From an uncultured Acidobacteriota bacterium (GTDB taxonomy: Bacteria; Acidobacteriota; Terriglobia; Terriglobales; Acidobacteriaceae), in assembly GCA_903873705.1 (NCBI GenBank), contig CAIQPK010000056.1, positions 1 to 42,958 on the forward strand: DNA of 42,958 nt, given 5' to 3'. Made by a program: the position numbers and the translations under genes. Positions 9,005-17,783 of this stretch are shown in pieces. Every line of letters begins with the position of its first letter. Positions within the stretch are counted from its first letter, which is position 1. The notes below the pieces were generated by a model. That model had not been told where the DNA came from and did not search any database. It saw only the letters and a program-made list of their open reading frames with translations.

Positions 9005-10345
9005 CTAGTCGCCGTAGTATTCCAGGCCGAGGTGCGTGATCAGGTCCTCGCCCATGACGTGCCGCAGCGTGTTCTTGAGCTTCATCGACTGGATAAAGAG
9101 ATCATGCTCAGGGTACACGCCAGGTGCCGAATCCGGTGCCTTGAAGTAGAAGCTCAACCACTCCTGAATCCCGAGACCGCGCAGGCTGGGCGTACGAGCT
9201 GCAAGGTCCATGTAGAGGCAGAGGTCCAGCGCCAGGGGCGCCGCGAGGATCGAGTCACGGCAAAGGAAATCGACCTTGATCTGCATCGGATAACCGAGCC
9301 AGCCAAAGATGTCGATGTTGTCCCAGCCTTCCTTGTTGTCGCCGCGCGGCGGGTAGTAGTTGATGCGGACCTTGTGGAAGATGTTCCCGTAAAGGTCGGG
9401 GTTCTTCTCCGGCTGGAAGATGTGCTCCAGCACGCCGAGCTTGGACTCTTCCTTCGTCTTGAAGTTATCTGGATCGTCCAGTACTTCACCATCGCGGTTG
9501 CCAAGAATATTTGTCGAATACCAGCCCGCTACGCCGAGTTGGCGCGCCTTGAAGCCCGGAGCGAGGATCGTCTTGATGAAGGTCTGTCCGGTCTTGAAGT
9601 CCTTGCCGCAGATCGGCGCATTCATCTTCTTCGAGAGCTCACGCAAGGCGGGAATGTCGACTGTCAGGTTGGGCGCTCCATTCGCAAACGGGATGCCTTC
9701 CTTCAGAGCGGCCCACGCATAGAGCATCGATGGCGAAATATTCGGATCGTCCTCAACCAGGCCCTTTTCAAAGGCCTCGAGCGTCATGTGGACTTCGCTC
9801 GGCTCAATGTAGATTTCCGTTGATCCGCACCAGATCATCACCTGGCGATCGGTCCTGGTCTTGAACTCGGCAATGTCATTTCGGATCTGGTTGGCGAGGT
9901 CGCACTTGTTCTTACCGACCTTCTGAACTTTGGGGTCGAGGCGCTTGACCCAGCGCTGGTCGAACGCCGCCGGCAGAGGCTCGATACTTTCCAGAAAAGG
10001 CCGCATGCTCTCAAGCTGGTCACGATCCAGAACACCAGCCGTCTTGGCCGCGTCATAAAGATTGCCGCCAAAGATATCCCAGCCGGTAAAGACGAGGTCG
10101 TCGAGTGATGCGAGGGGAACAAAATCCTTGATAAGTGGTGTGCGATCGTCCGTTCGCTTGCCGAGCCGGATAGTACCCATCTGGCTCATGGAGCCGATAG
10201 GCTTGGCGAAGCCTCGCCGAACGGCTTCCACCCCGGCGATGAGCGTGGTAGCAACCGCTCCCATACCGGGGATCATGATGCCGAGTTTTCCAGTGGCAGG
10301 CTTGATATCCGCCGCGCTTGGAGCGGCGGCTTGGGGTGATGACAT
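9005..10345 (-). CDS. ino1: myo-Inositol-1-phosphate synthase
   Basis: 446-residue inositol-3-phosphate synthase that isomerises glucose-6-phosphate to myo-inositol-phosphate with NAD, the first step toward inositol lipids or inositol-derived solutes. The NAD site is at the N-terminus (LGIMIPGMGAVATTLIAG). Family blocks FTGWDIFGGNLYDAA, MIWCGSTEIYIEP, FANGAPNLTVD, GKDFKTGQTFIKTIL, GWYSTNILGNRDGEVL and CRDSILAAPLALDL are all present, with catalytic Lys residues in the KDFKTGQT and later KVDFLCRDS blocks. It is transcribed after a DedA gene 91 bases upstream and ends in its own terminator. Length and blocks are complete. Confidence 0.96.
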   Translation of the reverse strand: MSSPQAAAPSAADIKPATGKLGIMIPGMGAVATTLIAGVEAVRRGFAKPIGSMSQMGTIRLGKRTDDRTPLIKDFVPLASLDDLVFTGWDIFGGNLYDAAKTAGVLDRDQLESMRPFLESIEPLPAAFDQRWVKRLDPKVQKVGKNKCDLANQIRNDIAEFKTRTDRQVMIWCGSTEIYIEPSEVHMTLEAFEKGLVEDDPNISPSMLYAWAALKEGIPFANGAPNLTVDIPALRELSKKMNAPICGKDFKTGQTFIKTILAPGFKARQLGVAGWYSTNILGNRDGEVLDDPDNFKTKEESKLGVLEHIFQPEKNPDLYGNIFHKVRINYYPPRGDNKEGWDNIDIFGWLGYPMQIKVDFLCRDSILAAPLALDLCLYMDLAARTPSLRGLGIQEWLSFYFKAPDSAPGVYPEHDLFIQSMKLKNTLRHVMGEDLITHLGLEYYGD

Positions 10346-10436
10346 GCTGTGCTGTACCCTTCTGTGAAGCAGGTTTCCGTTAGCCGGACACTCTAGTATC
10401 GCTCACGCTGTTCCGGCAACGCAAACCTGTCAGGCC

Positions 10437-11069
10437 TTACGCCGCAGCGTCGGGCGCGCCCATGCGGTTCTTCCAGTGGGTCCAGACGAACAACACGAAC
10501 GCAGCCACAATCACCACTTCCACTCCCAATTGGAAGCGGTGGAAGACGGCCTTGAAGCGCGGGTCGGAGTCCCAGTGCGCGCCGAGCTTCATGCCAATGT
10601 AGGCCAGTCCAAAGCACCACGGCCACGAGCCGATGAAGGTGTAAATGTGGAAGCGAAGCTGGTTCATCTTCGCAATGCCCGCGGGAAATGCGATAAAGGT
10701 GCGAACAATCGGCAACATGCGTCCCAGCAGCACGGCGAACGAGCCGAAACGGTTGAAGAAGCCCTCGGCGAGGTCAAGGTCTCGGCGGCTTAGCAGCAGG
10801 TAGCGTCCGAAGCGCTCGATCATCGGCCGTCCGCCCCTGGCGCCGAGCCAATACGCGGGGATTGAACCGAGATTCGAAGCCAGCGATGCGACGGTCGCGA
10901 GGATGATGAGGTCGGTCCAGCTATGGGCGAGTTTGTAGCCGGCGAAGGGCATGATGACTTCGCTGGGAATCGGAATGCAGGCCGACTGGAGCGCCATCAG
11001 CAGGAAAACGACAGCGTATGCGGTGCCGGCGGAAAGGCCTAATAAGACTGCAGTTAGTTTGGTGATCAT
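10437..11069 (-). CDS. DedA family membrane protein
   Basis: 210-residue integral membrane protein of the DedA/SNARE-associated (VTT) family, members of which are flippases or transporters for undecaprenyl phosphate and phospholipids. The family core is visible: an N-terminal hydrophobic segment, the re-entrant loop ACIPIPSEVIMPFAGY, SNLGSIPAYWLGARGGRP, the conserved FNRFGSFAVLLGRMLPIVRTFIAFPAGI (Gly-Arg-x-x-Pro-x-x-Arg) and a C-terminal transmembrane helix. ATG at 11069 is the only reasonable start. It is followed by ino1 on the same strand, so a joint lipid role is possible but unproven. Confidence 0.92.
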   Translation of the reverse strand: MITKLTAVLLGLSAGTAYAVVFLLMALQSACIPIPSEVIMPFAGYKLAHSWTDLIILATVASLASNLGSIPAYWLGARGGRPMIERFGRYLLLSRRDLDLAEGFFNRFGSFAVLLGRMLPIVRTFIAFPAGIAKMNQLRFHIYTFIGSWPWCFGLAYIGMKLGAHWDSDPRFKAVFHRFQLGVEVVIVAAFVLFVWTHWKNRMGAPDAAA

Positions 11070-11145
11070 TCAGAGTCAAGTATATCGGCTGAACATGCAG
11101 CAACGGCTTTGTTAGCATGAAGATGATCACGGAGAACGAAAAGAA

Positions 11146-11928
11146 ATGGCAGATTCCATGGCAACAGCAGCAGCCCCCGCGGCAGGACAGCCCCAGACCA
11201 GCGGTTACGGTGCACCGGCAGCGCATGGCGCCACGCCGGTCAAGCGTCAGATCGTCTGTTTTAGCTTTTATAAGGTTATGCCGGAGTGGCGCAGGCTTCC
11301 CGCAGAAGAGAAAGCCGCCCACAAGAAGGCGTTCGCCGATGTTCTGGAAAAGTGGAACAAGGTAGGCGAGTTCGTTTCGCTGACCTACTCGACCATCGGC
11401 ACACGGGGCGATGTGGACATGTGCGTCTGGACAATCGGCTATGCGGTCGATGAGCTGAACAAGATGCGGTCGGAGTTGATGGCAACGCCACTCGGCGGCT
11501 ATTTGAGCACGCCGCATAACTTCCTTGCCATGACCAAGCGGTCGCAGTACCAGATCGGCCGCGAGGACGAGAGCGAAGGCGAAGGCCGCGGAGCAATTCG
11601 TCCCGGTGGTCAGAAGTACATCTTCATCTATCCGTTCTGGAAGACGCGGCCGTGGTACCTGCTGTCGATGGCGGAGCGGAAGCGGCTGATGGATGAGCAT
11701 ATTCGGATCGGGCTGGCGTATCCGCGCGTGAAGCTCAATACCACTTACTCGTTCGGGATCGACGACCAGGAGTTCGTGGTGGCGTTCGAGACCAACTTTC
11801 CGGATGACTTTGTGGACCTGGTGCAGCAGCTGCGTGAGACCGAAATCAGCATTTATACGCTCAAGGATTTTCCTATCTTCAGCTGCGTGCGGTTGACGCC
11901 GATGGAGATGCTGGACCGGCTGGGTTAA
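11146..11928 (+). CDS. hemQ: Chlorite dismutase family protein, probable coproheme decarboxylase
   Basis: 260 residues. After an Ala/Gly/Pro-rich leader (about 1-32) comes a Cld/HemQ fold: VCFSFYKVMPEWRRLP, YSTIGTRGDVDMCVWTIG, then KYIFIYPFWKTRPWY, where Tyr 162 fits the catalytic tyrosine of the YPMSK-type motif of coproheme decarboxylases, and MAERKRLMDEHIRIG, where His 185 fits the proximal haem ligand. HemQ completes haem b synthesis by decarboxylating coproheme. The assignment as HemQ rather than another Cld-family member rests on these motifs and on hemD and hemC in the same window. It is followed 16 bases later by nth, probably co-transcribed. The ribosome site is weak. Confidence 0.8.
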   Translation: MADSMATAAAPAAGQPQTSGYGAPAAHGATPVKRQIVCFSFYKVMPEWRRLPAEEKAAHKKAFADVLEKWNKVGEFVSLTYSTIGTRGDVDMCVWTIGYAVDELNKMRSELMATPLGGYLSTPHNFLAMTKRSQYQIGREDESEGEGRGAIRPGGQKYIFIYPFWKTRPWYLLSMAERKRLMDEHIRIGLAYPRVKLNTTYSFGIDDQEFVVAFETNFPDDFVDLVQQLRETEISIYTLKDFPIFSCVRLTPMEMLDRLG

Positions 11929-11944
11929 GAGCACGGCATAGCTC

Positions 11945-12772
11945 ATGGCGATCAAGACCAAGTCCGTTGCCGGCCGCAAAAAGGCCGCGGCGCTGACGCC
12001 TCCGCAGAAGCTCTCGGCGGGTAAGCTTAAGGCTGCGGTCGTTGGCGTTCCCGCGGCCAAGGCGCGGGCGATTGCGGCCAGCGAGCCTGTGGCGGGGAAG
12101 GTGAAGCGGGGTAAGACGGTGAATCCGCTTGCGCCGGAGCGCGTTGCGGCGATTCTGGATGCTCTGCGGAAGACCTATCCCAACGTGGTTTGTGCGCTGC
12201 TCCACAAGAATGCCTTCGAGCTGACGATTGCTACGATTCTCTCGGCGCAGACGACCGATGTGGGCGTGAACAAGGCTACGCCGGAGCTGTTCCGGATGTT
12301 TCCTACGCCCAGGGCGCTCGCTGCTGCGTCTCTGGCGGAGATTGAGCCGTTGATCAAGACAACGGGTTTTTATCGCGCGAAGGCCAAGAATATCCAGGGG
12401 GCTGCCCGGGTGTTGGTGGAGCAGTTTGGCGGTGTGGTTCCCAAGACGGTTGAGGAGATGATCCAGCTTCCGGGCGTGGCACGAAAGACGGCTAATGTTG
12501 TGCTGGGAAGCTGGTATGACATTGCTTCCGGGGTTGTGGTCGATACGCATGTGCTGCGTCTATCTCGCCGGCTGGAACTTACCCAGCAGACCGATCCTGT
12601 GAAGGTGGAACGGGACCTGATCAAGGTGATCCCGCGGGACAGGTGGATTCAGTTTTCCCATGAACTCATCCACCATGGGCGGCAGGTGTGCGTGGCACGG
12701 ACACCGCGGTGTGCGGACTGCTCGCTGGAGCGGCTCTGTAACTCGGCGGATAAGACGTGGAGCTCCCACTAA
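11945..12772 (+). CDS. nth: Endonuclease III, DNA glycosylase/AP lyase
   Basis: 275-residue base-excision repair enzyme that removes oxidised pyrimidines and cleaves at abasic sites. The helix-hairpin-helix LPGVARKTANVVLG carries the catalytic Lys and VVDTHVLRLSRR the catalytic Asp. The iron-sulphur cluster loop is intact as C-x6-C-x2-C-x5-C (CVARTPRCADCSLERLC). The first 60 or so residues are a Lys/Ala-rich low-complexity extension absent from E. coli Nth (211 residues), possibly an aid to DNA binding; a later start is possible but no better internal ATG precedes the conserved domain. Confidence 0.94.
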   Translation: MAIKTKSVAGRKKAAALTPPQKLSAGKLKAAVVGVPAAKARAIAASEPVAGKVKRGKTVNPLAPERVAAILDALRKTYPNVVCALLHKNAFELTIATILSAQTTDVGVNKATPELFRMFPTPRALAAASLAEIEPLIKTTGFYRAKAKNIQGAARVLVEQFGGVVPKTVEEMIQLPGVARKTANVVLGSWYDIASGVVVDTHVLRLSRRLELTQQTDPVKVERDLIKVIPRDRWIQFSHELIHHGRQVCVARTPRCADCSLERLCNSADKTWSSH

Positions 12773-13477
12773 TGGCGGCCAGGGGTTAAGCCGCCAGGGG
12801 TCCCCCCCCAGACCCAATCTGCATCATCTGCCTTTCAAAGGACTTAGGTCTACCAGACCTGGTTCAGGTCTCCCCCAGTGTGAGTTATACGGCGGCGGTA
12901 AGCGCTTGCTGGTTTGATCCCTGTTAATAGCATAGCGATTTGGGCGAATAAGTACGCCAGGTATTTTGCATGGAAATCGACAGTGGTGGCGAGGGCTTTG
13001 TGAGTTTTGCAGAGGCGCTGGGGGTTGACAGAATTTGCGGGTATTGAGGGATAGCGCTTTGCGCGAAGAAGGCGAAGGGGAGAGCACGCAAAGAAATGCG
13101 GAGGGTTTTGTTGAAGGACGAGGGCTTGAGGGTTGGAGGAGAGGTTGATGGACTGCTGCGGCGGAGTTTGAGACCCGGCTCCAGTGGAGTGTTTCCAACA
13201 GAGCGGTGCCCGGGATAAGTCGATTTATGTATAATTCGGCGTCGATTCCAACCATGGAAACAGGCACGTGAGATTCATAAACTACGGACAGACTTCTCGG
13301 CTCCGGAGCGATAGGTTCGCGTGGTAGTTCAACTTTTGGGGCCTTGGCACAATCTGATTGCACTTAGTAACAACGTTCTTCTCGGAATCATCGACTGCAA
13401 TTTTCCTGCGACTTACTTTGACCACGGAATTGAAGATCAACCGCTTATAAACGGCTGACTCCCAACTAAGGAGAACT
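12773..13477. other. Intergenic region of 705 bases before the first PrpD-like gene
   Basis: No convincing gene. At 12846-12871 the hexamer AGGTCT pairs with AGACCT three bases on, and AGACCT can alternatively pair with a second AGGTCT, giving two mutually exclusive hairpins. TTGACA occurs at 13024-13029 within a stretch resembling 29235-29250. A TATAAT hexamer sits at 13230-13235, about 240 bases before the start at 13478, but a good -35 is not evident. An AAGGAG ribosome site precedes 13478. A 179-codon open frame on the minus strand is low in recognisable sequence and rejected. Confidence 0.5.
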
Positions 13478-15118
13478 ATGAAGACGGAAACGGAAAACAT
13501 GAATCTGAATGATGGAGACCGTGGCGCTGCGGAGCTGCGTATGGATCGCCGCGAGTTGATGAAGTTTGGGGCGGGCGCGGTTGGCCTGGCCGCCATGGCG
13601 GTACAACCTGCGCAGGGCCAGAGCCCGATTGCCCAGGCCGCGGAGGCACGGCGCGGACAGGCTGAAAAGGCCCCCCACTCGATGCGCGAGCCGGGAGAGA
13701 TTGCTCCCTTCACCGGACCGGGCTACAAGAACACGTTCAAGCGACTGGGCAACAACGGGCCGATGGACGATGCGACGGCGCAGATTGTGAAGTTTGCGGC
13801 CGAATATACCGAGGCCAAGGTGACCGCTTCGGCGGAGCGGTGGTTTAACCGCACGATGCTGGACTCACTTTCCGCGTTGATCGCCGGGTTCGAGCTGGAC
13901 GAGCCGCGCATCACCGCCCGCATCGCCAAGAAGTACTACCCCGCGGGCGAAGAGAAGTGCACGATCCTGGGTTACGGCGTCACCACGACCCCGGAACATG
14001 CTGCGCTGGCAAACAGCGTCCTGATCCGCGAAACGGACTTCAACGACAACGTCAACGCCGGCAACCACGTCAGCACGCTGATTCCCGCCGCGCTCTCGAT
14101 GGGTGAAGCGCTGCATAAGTCCGGCCGCGAGGTCATGGCCGCGGTTATCGCAGGCTACGAGCTTTCGGACTCGCCGGTGGGCCAGGACCCGGTTTGTTCG
14201 GCCGTCATGGCGGGCAAGCTGATGGGCCTCGACGAAGACCGGATGGCTAACGCGATTTCGATGGCACTGACGCCGCACGTGGCTCTGAACAAGGGCGTCG
14301 GAGCGATGTCGATGTGGAAGAACGTGCGCGAGTCCGAGCCTGTGAAGTGCGGAGTTTGGGGAGCCATCATGGCGCGGGAAGGCATGACGGGCCCGCCGCA
14401 GCCGTTCGAAGGGCGTGGCTCTTACTGGGCTTACCAGAGCGCCGGCCGCCCCGGCAACGGCATGGGACGCCCGTTCAAGCTGCCCGCGCGCGAAGACGCG
14501 ATGGTCATCGAGTGGAACCACTGGTTCAAGCGTCGTCCGTCAGAAGCCAACACCCAGGGCATGCTGCTTATCATGCCGGATATTCGGGCGTGGGTTAAGC
14601 CGGAAGAGGTTGAGTCGATGAACTGGCAGACCTCGTATGCCAACTGGGAAGAAACCTGCGATGCGCCGAAGTGGGACCCGCTCAATCGCCAGACGGCCGA
14701 TCACAGCTTCCCGTACATCTGCGTTCGCGCGTTCCTGGACGGCGACATTTACATCGACTCGTATACCGAAGCCAAGTTCATGGATCCGCAGGCACGCGGG
14801 CTGATGAATCGCTTCACCGTTCAGCCGGTCAACGGCTTCGGCGGCAACGGCGCAGGCCGATTGACGATCGTCAAGAAGTCTGGCGAGAAGAAGGAATGGG
14901 ATACCTATGACGGCATCCGCAACCCGACCATGCAGCAGTACAAGCCGATGGACGACGAGGAGCTCAAGGCGAAGTTCTGGAAGGTGTGCGAGTACCAGAA
15001 GGTGACACCCGCACAACGCGACCAGGCCTACAAGGTGTGGACCAACATCAGCCAGCTGAAAGATTTTGCTGACGCGATGAAGGTGATGGCGAAGTTCGGC
15101 CAGCCAAAGCCGCTGTAA
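13478..15118 (+). CDS. Tat-exported MmgE/PrpD family protein, copy 1
   Basis: 546 residues with a twin-arginine leader (DRRELMKFGAGAVGLAAMA, Arg 24-25) and a mature MmgE/PrpD domain, the superfamily of 2-methylcitrate dehydratase and cis-aconitate decarboxylase. Matches include DFNDNVNAGNHVSTLIPAAL, where Asp 187 and His 197 are ten residues apart as are Asp93/His103 of cis-aconitate decarboxylase, MSMWKNVR (Lys 281), GMTGPPQPFEG and FKRRPSEANTQ (Lys 351). The C-terminus AKFGQPKPL is shared by all three copies in this window. The reaction and substrate are unknown; export to the periplasm is unusual because characterised PrpD enzymes are cytoplasmic. It stands alone: a strong terminator follows directly and no small partner gene is present. 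Confidence 0.85.
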   Translation: MKTETENMNLNDGDRGAAELRMDRRELMKFGAGAVGLAAMAVQPAQGQSPIAQAAEARRGQAEKAPHSMREPGEIAPFTGPGYKNTFKRLGNNGPMDDATAQIVKFAAEYTEAKVTASAERWFNRTMLDSLSALIAGFELDEPRITARIAKKYYPAGEEKCTILGYGVTTTPEHAALANSVLIRETDFNDNVNAGNHVSTLIPAALSMGEALHKSGREVMAAVIAGYELSDSPVGQDPVCSAVMAGKLMGLDEDRMANAISMALTPHVALNKGVGAMSMWKNVRESEPVKCGVWGAIMAREGMTGPPQPFEGRGSYWAYQSAGRPGNGMGRPFKLPAREDAMVIEWNHWFKRRPSEANTQGMLLIMPDIRAWVKPEEVESMNWQTSYANWEETCDAPKWDPLNRQTADHSFPYICVRAFLDGDIYIDSYTEAKFMDPQARGLMNRFTVQPVNGFGGNGAGRLTIVKKSGEKKEWDTYDGIRNPTMQQYKPMDDEELKAKFWKVCEYQKVTPAQRDQAYKVWTNISQLKDFADAMKVMAKFGQPKPL

Positions 15119-15154
15119 ACGCCAGCCGTTTTCCGCTCGAACTTCAACCCCCTA

Positions 15155-15194
15155 CGTGACAAAGCCCACCAGATCTTTGGTGGGCTTTGTCACG
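15155..15194. terminator. Bidirectional terminator between PrpD-like copy 1 and hemD
   Basis: Perfect 17-base stem (CGTGACAAAGCCCACCA with its complement) and a six-base loop GATCTT, between convergent genes ending at 15118 and 15214. The AAAG/CTTT steps give short U-rich 3' sides in both directions. Confidence 0.85.
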
Positions 15195-15213
15195 TCCGAA
15201 ACATCGCCCCAGT

Positions 15214-16005
15214 TCAACGAAGCGTCATTTTCAGGTGGGCGACAAGAGCCTCGGCCAGGGATGCCGTATTGGCTTCCAGCGCTTCGACCTGGGGCGGATA
15301 GCCGAGTTCTCGCAGGGTCGCCGAAGTAATTGGACCGATGGAGGCGCGCACGACCTCCATGGGCATGACCACGCGAGCACTTGCTAACAGGGCGAGCAGG
15401 TTTCGGGCTGTCGACGAACTGGTAAAGGTGACCGCAGCGGGATAGTTTTCGGGGCTCGAAAAGAGTTCGCGAACGGCGTCGACCGAGTTCGGTGGAATCA
15501 CGGTTCGGTACGCTGGCGCGATCGTCACTTCTGCCCCTGCGGCCCGGAGCGCTTCGGGAAGATACTCGCGTGCTTCTTCGGCGCGCACCAGCAGAAAGCG
15601 AGTGGGTGTGGCGTCAGCCTGGCTAGCGTAAGGAAGAAGTGCGTCGGCCAGCGATTCAGCGACGGCCTGCGGCGGCACAAGAGCAGGCGCGAGCCCAATC
15701 GACTGCAGTGCGTGAGTGGTAGCCGTACCAATAGAGGCGGTTTGAAACCGAAAATCCAGCATGGGGCGGCTGTGAAACTTCCGGCGAGCCTCGAATGCAG
15801 CAACGGCGTTGGCACTCGTGAAGATCAGCCAGTGAAACGAAGACAGATTGCCGAGTGCCGCGTCGAGCGGGTCGAACGACGCGGGGCTGACGGTTTCTAT
15901 CGCCGGAATGAGAATGGGGTCGGCGCCAAGGACACGCAGCCGTTCAGCCAGTTCAGAAGCCTGCTGAGGTGCGCGGGTGACAAGGATGCGGGGGCGGTAA
16001 GGCAT
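15214..16005 (-). CDS. hemD: Uroporphyrinogen-III synthase
   Basis: 263 residues. HemD closes and inverts ring D of hydroxymethylbilane to give uroporphyrinogen III. The family is poorly conserved, but the bilobed pattern is clear: ILVTRAPQQASELAERLRVLGADPILIPAIE at the N-terminus, FHWLIFTSANAVAAF, FRFQTASIGTATTHAL, FLLVRAEEAREYLPEALRAAGAEV, AVTFTSSSTARNLL and ASIGPITSATLRELGYPP. The ATG at 16005 is unambiguous. hemC, its usual partner, is 27 kb away at the window end (42770-42958). The upstream minus-strand gene is the kinase ending at 16054, only 48 bases away. Confidence 0.88.
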   Translation of the reverse strand: MPYRPRILVTRAPQQASELAERLRVLGADPILIPAIETVSPASFDPLDAALGNLSSFHWLIFTSANAVAAFEARRKFHSRPMLDFRFQTASIGTATTHALQSIGLAPALVPPQAVAESLADALLPYASQADATPTRFLLVRAEEAREYLPEALRAAGAEVTIAPAYRTVIPPNSVDAVRELFSSPENYPAAVTFTSSSTARNLLALLASARVVMPMEVVRASIGPITSATLRELGYPPQVEALEANTASLAEALVAHLKMTLR

Positions 16006-16053
16006 CGCTTTTGAGAGGTTAACAGGTTTGGAGGTCGACCATAGCCGGGGCTT

Positions 16054-17544
16054 CTACCGATCGACAGCGTCAAACGGGAGAAAGAGAGTGAAGACGGTGC
16101 CGCGGTGCTGCGAGTTCTGGCTACTGCGTACGATGATGGTGCCGTGGTGGCGCTCCATGATCTCCTTGCTGACCCACAGACCGAGCCCGGTGCCGGTAAT
16201 ACCCTTGGTGGTAAAGAAGGGGTTGAAGAGTCGCCCACGAGTACCGGGGGAGATGCCTTCGCCGGTGTCGGCGAGCGTGAAGAAAATGCCTGCCCTGCCC
16301 GTCCGCCAATGAGTGCCTTGGCGTGCTCGCAGCACGAGGCGGCCCCCGGAAGGCATGGCGTCCAGTGCGTTGCCGAGCAAGTTTGAAATAACCTGGCGGA
16401 TTTCGCCTTCGAAGCAGCGCACTGTGCGGCTTACGCGCGGGCGGCGCTCGACCGTAATTCGCGAGTTGGCGATGCGCCCCTGAAAAATGGATAGAACACT
16501 GGTCACCACGTCCGGTAGAAAGACTTCCTGCGGGCTGGTGGCCTGCTTGTGGAAGCGGAGGGTCTGACTTACGATGGCCGAAACGCGCCGGAGTTCAACC
16601 TCCGCCGTATCCAGGAACTGGGCTACCTCTTCGCGGCGCTCACTGGTCCTGGCCAGGTAAATCAGGTTCGTCACCGCCTCCAGCGGATTATTGATTTCAT
16701 GGGCGATGGAGCTGGCGAGACGCCCGACGACTGCCAGCTTTTCACTTTGAATCAGCGCTGCCTCTGCTTTTTTCTGCTGCGTGACTTCGAGCGAGGCGGC
16801 GGTGATGGCTTGAATGGTGCCATCCGCTCCATAGACGGGAAAGTAGCTAACGGTCCAGGAACGGATGTTGGTCGGATCCGGGTCGGTGAGCAGTGTGCCT
16901 TCAAGCGGAAAATTGATGACCGGCTTGCCATCGCGAACCTGATCGAAGAGTTCACGCAAGCCTTCAATCGGCGCCATTTCAACGAGTGTGCGACCAACGA
17001 CCTGGTCTGGGCGAAGACCGAAGAAGGCGGCCTGGCGGTCGTTGAGGCGAAGGTAGTGGTAGTCGTCGAGATCGAAGAGAGCGAGGCCGATGGGAGCGGT
17101 GTCGTAGATGGTCTGGAGTTCAGCGTGCTGACGTTCAGCTTCCGCGGTTTTGCGCCGCAGCGCCTCGTGGTCGGCCTTCTGCTGGGTTACGTCACGGAAG
17201 AACAGCATGATGCCGTCTTCAGCGGGATAGCTCTGAACGCTGAGCCATATGTTCAGAGGCTCGGGATAAAAGGCTTCGAACGCGCCCGGGACGCGTTCCT
17301 TCATGCTGCGAGCGTAGTTGGCGACGTACGGCGATCCTTCGTAGACGACGCCGGGAAACGTGGTGAAGAGATTGCAGCCGGTGAGATCCTTGCCCTGTGA
17401 GATGAGCTCGTTGGCGCGACGATTGAGGAAGGTGAAGTTGTAGTCGCGATCGAGAAAGCAGATGGCGTCGGTGGTGGCATCGAAAAACTGTGCCATTTGG
17501 CGGCTGGACAGGTCACTTTGTGGTTCCGAAGCAGCGGCGTTCAA
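16054..17544 (-). CDS. PAS-domain sensor histidine kinase (orphan)
   Basis: 496 residues from a TTG at 17544. PAS domain 1 covers about 15-130 (MAQFFDATTDAICFLDRD), PAS domain 2 about 140-280 (IYDTAPIGLALFDLDDYHYL), then a HisKA domain with the phospho-acceptor in SIAHEINNPLEAVTN and an HATPase_c domain with N box ISNLLGNALDAMPSGG, G1 LADTGEGIS, F box LFNPFFTTK and G2 GTGLGLWVSKEI. No transmembrane segment is visible, so it is probably a cytoplasmic sensor; the first PAS resembles those with unknown small ligands. The TTG is preferred because GAGGA lies seven bases upstream; a frame open to a TTG at 17664 lacks such support. No response regulator is adjacent. Confidence 0.88.
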   Translation of the reverse strand: MNAAASEPQSDLSSRQMAQFFDATTDAICFLDRDYNFTFLNRRANELISQGKDLTGCNLFTTFPGVVYEGSPYVANYARSMKERVPGAFEAFYPEPLNIWLSVQSYPAEDGIMLFFRDVTQQKADHEALRRKTAEAERQHAELQTIYDTAPIGLALFDLDDYHYLRLNDRQAAFFGLRPDQVVGRTLVEMAPIEGLRELFDQVRDGKPVINFPLEGTLLTDPDPTNIRSWTVSYFPVYGADGTIQAITAASLEVTQQKKAEAALIQSEKLAVVGRLASSIAHEINNPLEAVTNLIYLARTSERREEVAQFLDTAEVELRRVSAIVSQTLRFHKQATSPQEVFLPDVVTSVLSIFQGRIANSRITVERRPRVSRTVRCFEGEIRQVISNLLGNALDAMPSGGRLVLRARQGTHWRTGRAGIFFTLADTGEGISPGTRGRLFNPFFTTKGITGTGLGLWVSKEIMERHHGTIIVRSSQNSQHRGTVFTLFLPFDAVDR

Positions 17545-17731
17545 TCGAGCATCCTCAAAACAGCCTGGTGACAAATTGCAGCGAATGTCGCAGCCCGGGA
17601 AAACTCCCGGTTTCAAAAAGATAGAACCTGAGATGACATTGGACAACCTGAATTGTGATGCCAAATCGGGGCCAGATGTTGTGAGGCCGATGCCCTCCGC
17701 GGGTATACACTTTTACTTCGGATTGTGTGAC

Positions 17732-17752
17732 GCCTGCCGATAATCGGCAGGC
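17732..17752. promoter_or_regulatory. Perfect palindrome upstream of deoC
   Basis: Arms GCCTGCCGA and TCGGCAGGC around TAA, 32 bases before the deoC ATG. The centre contains GATAAT, a possible -10 hexamer, so the palindrome may be an operator overlapping the promoter. There is no T-run after it, which argues against a terminator. Confidence 0.5.
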
Positions 17753-17783
17753 TCGATTGTTTGGTTGGGAGCGGGGATCGAGT

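Noticed and set aside
10855-10885. Sequence resembling a tRNA T-arm (GATTGAACCGAGATTCGAA)
   Set aside because: It is inside the DedA coding region and no acceptor or anticodon stems pair around it.
12824-13363. 179-codon minus-strand frame in the gap before PrpD-like copy 1
   Set aside because: Pro/Ser-rich, no ribosome site, no motif, and it includes the hairpin-rich segment.
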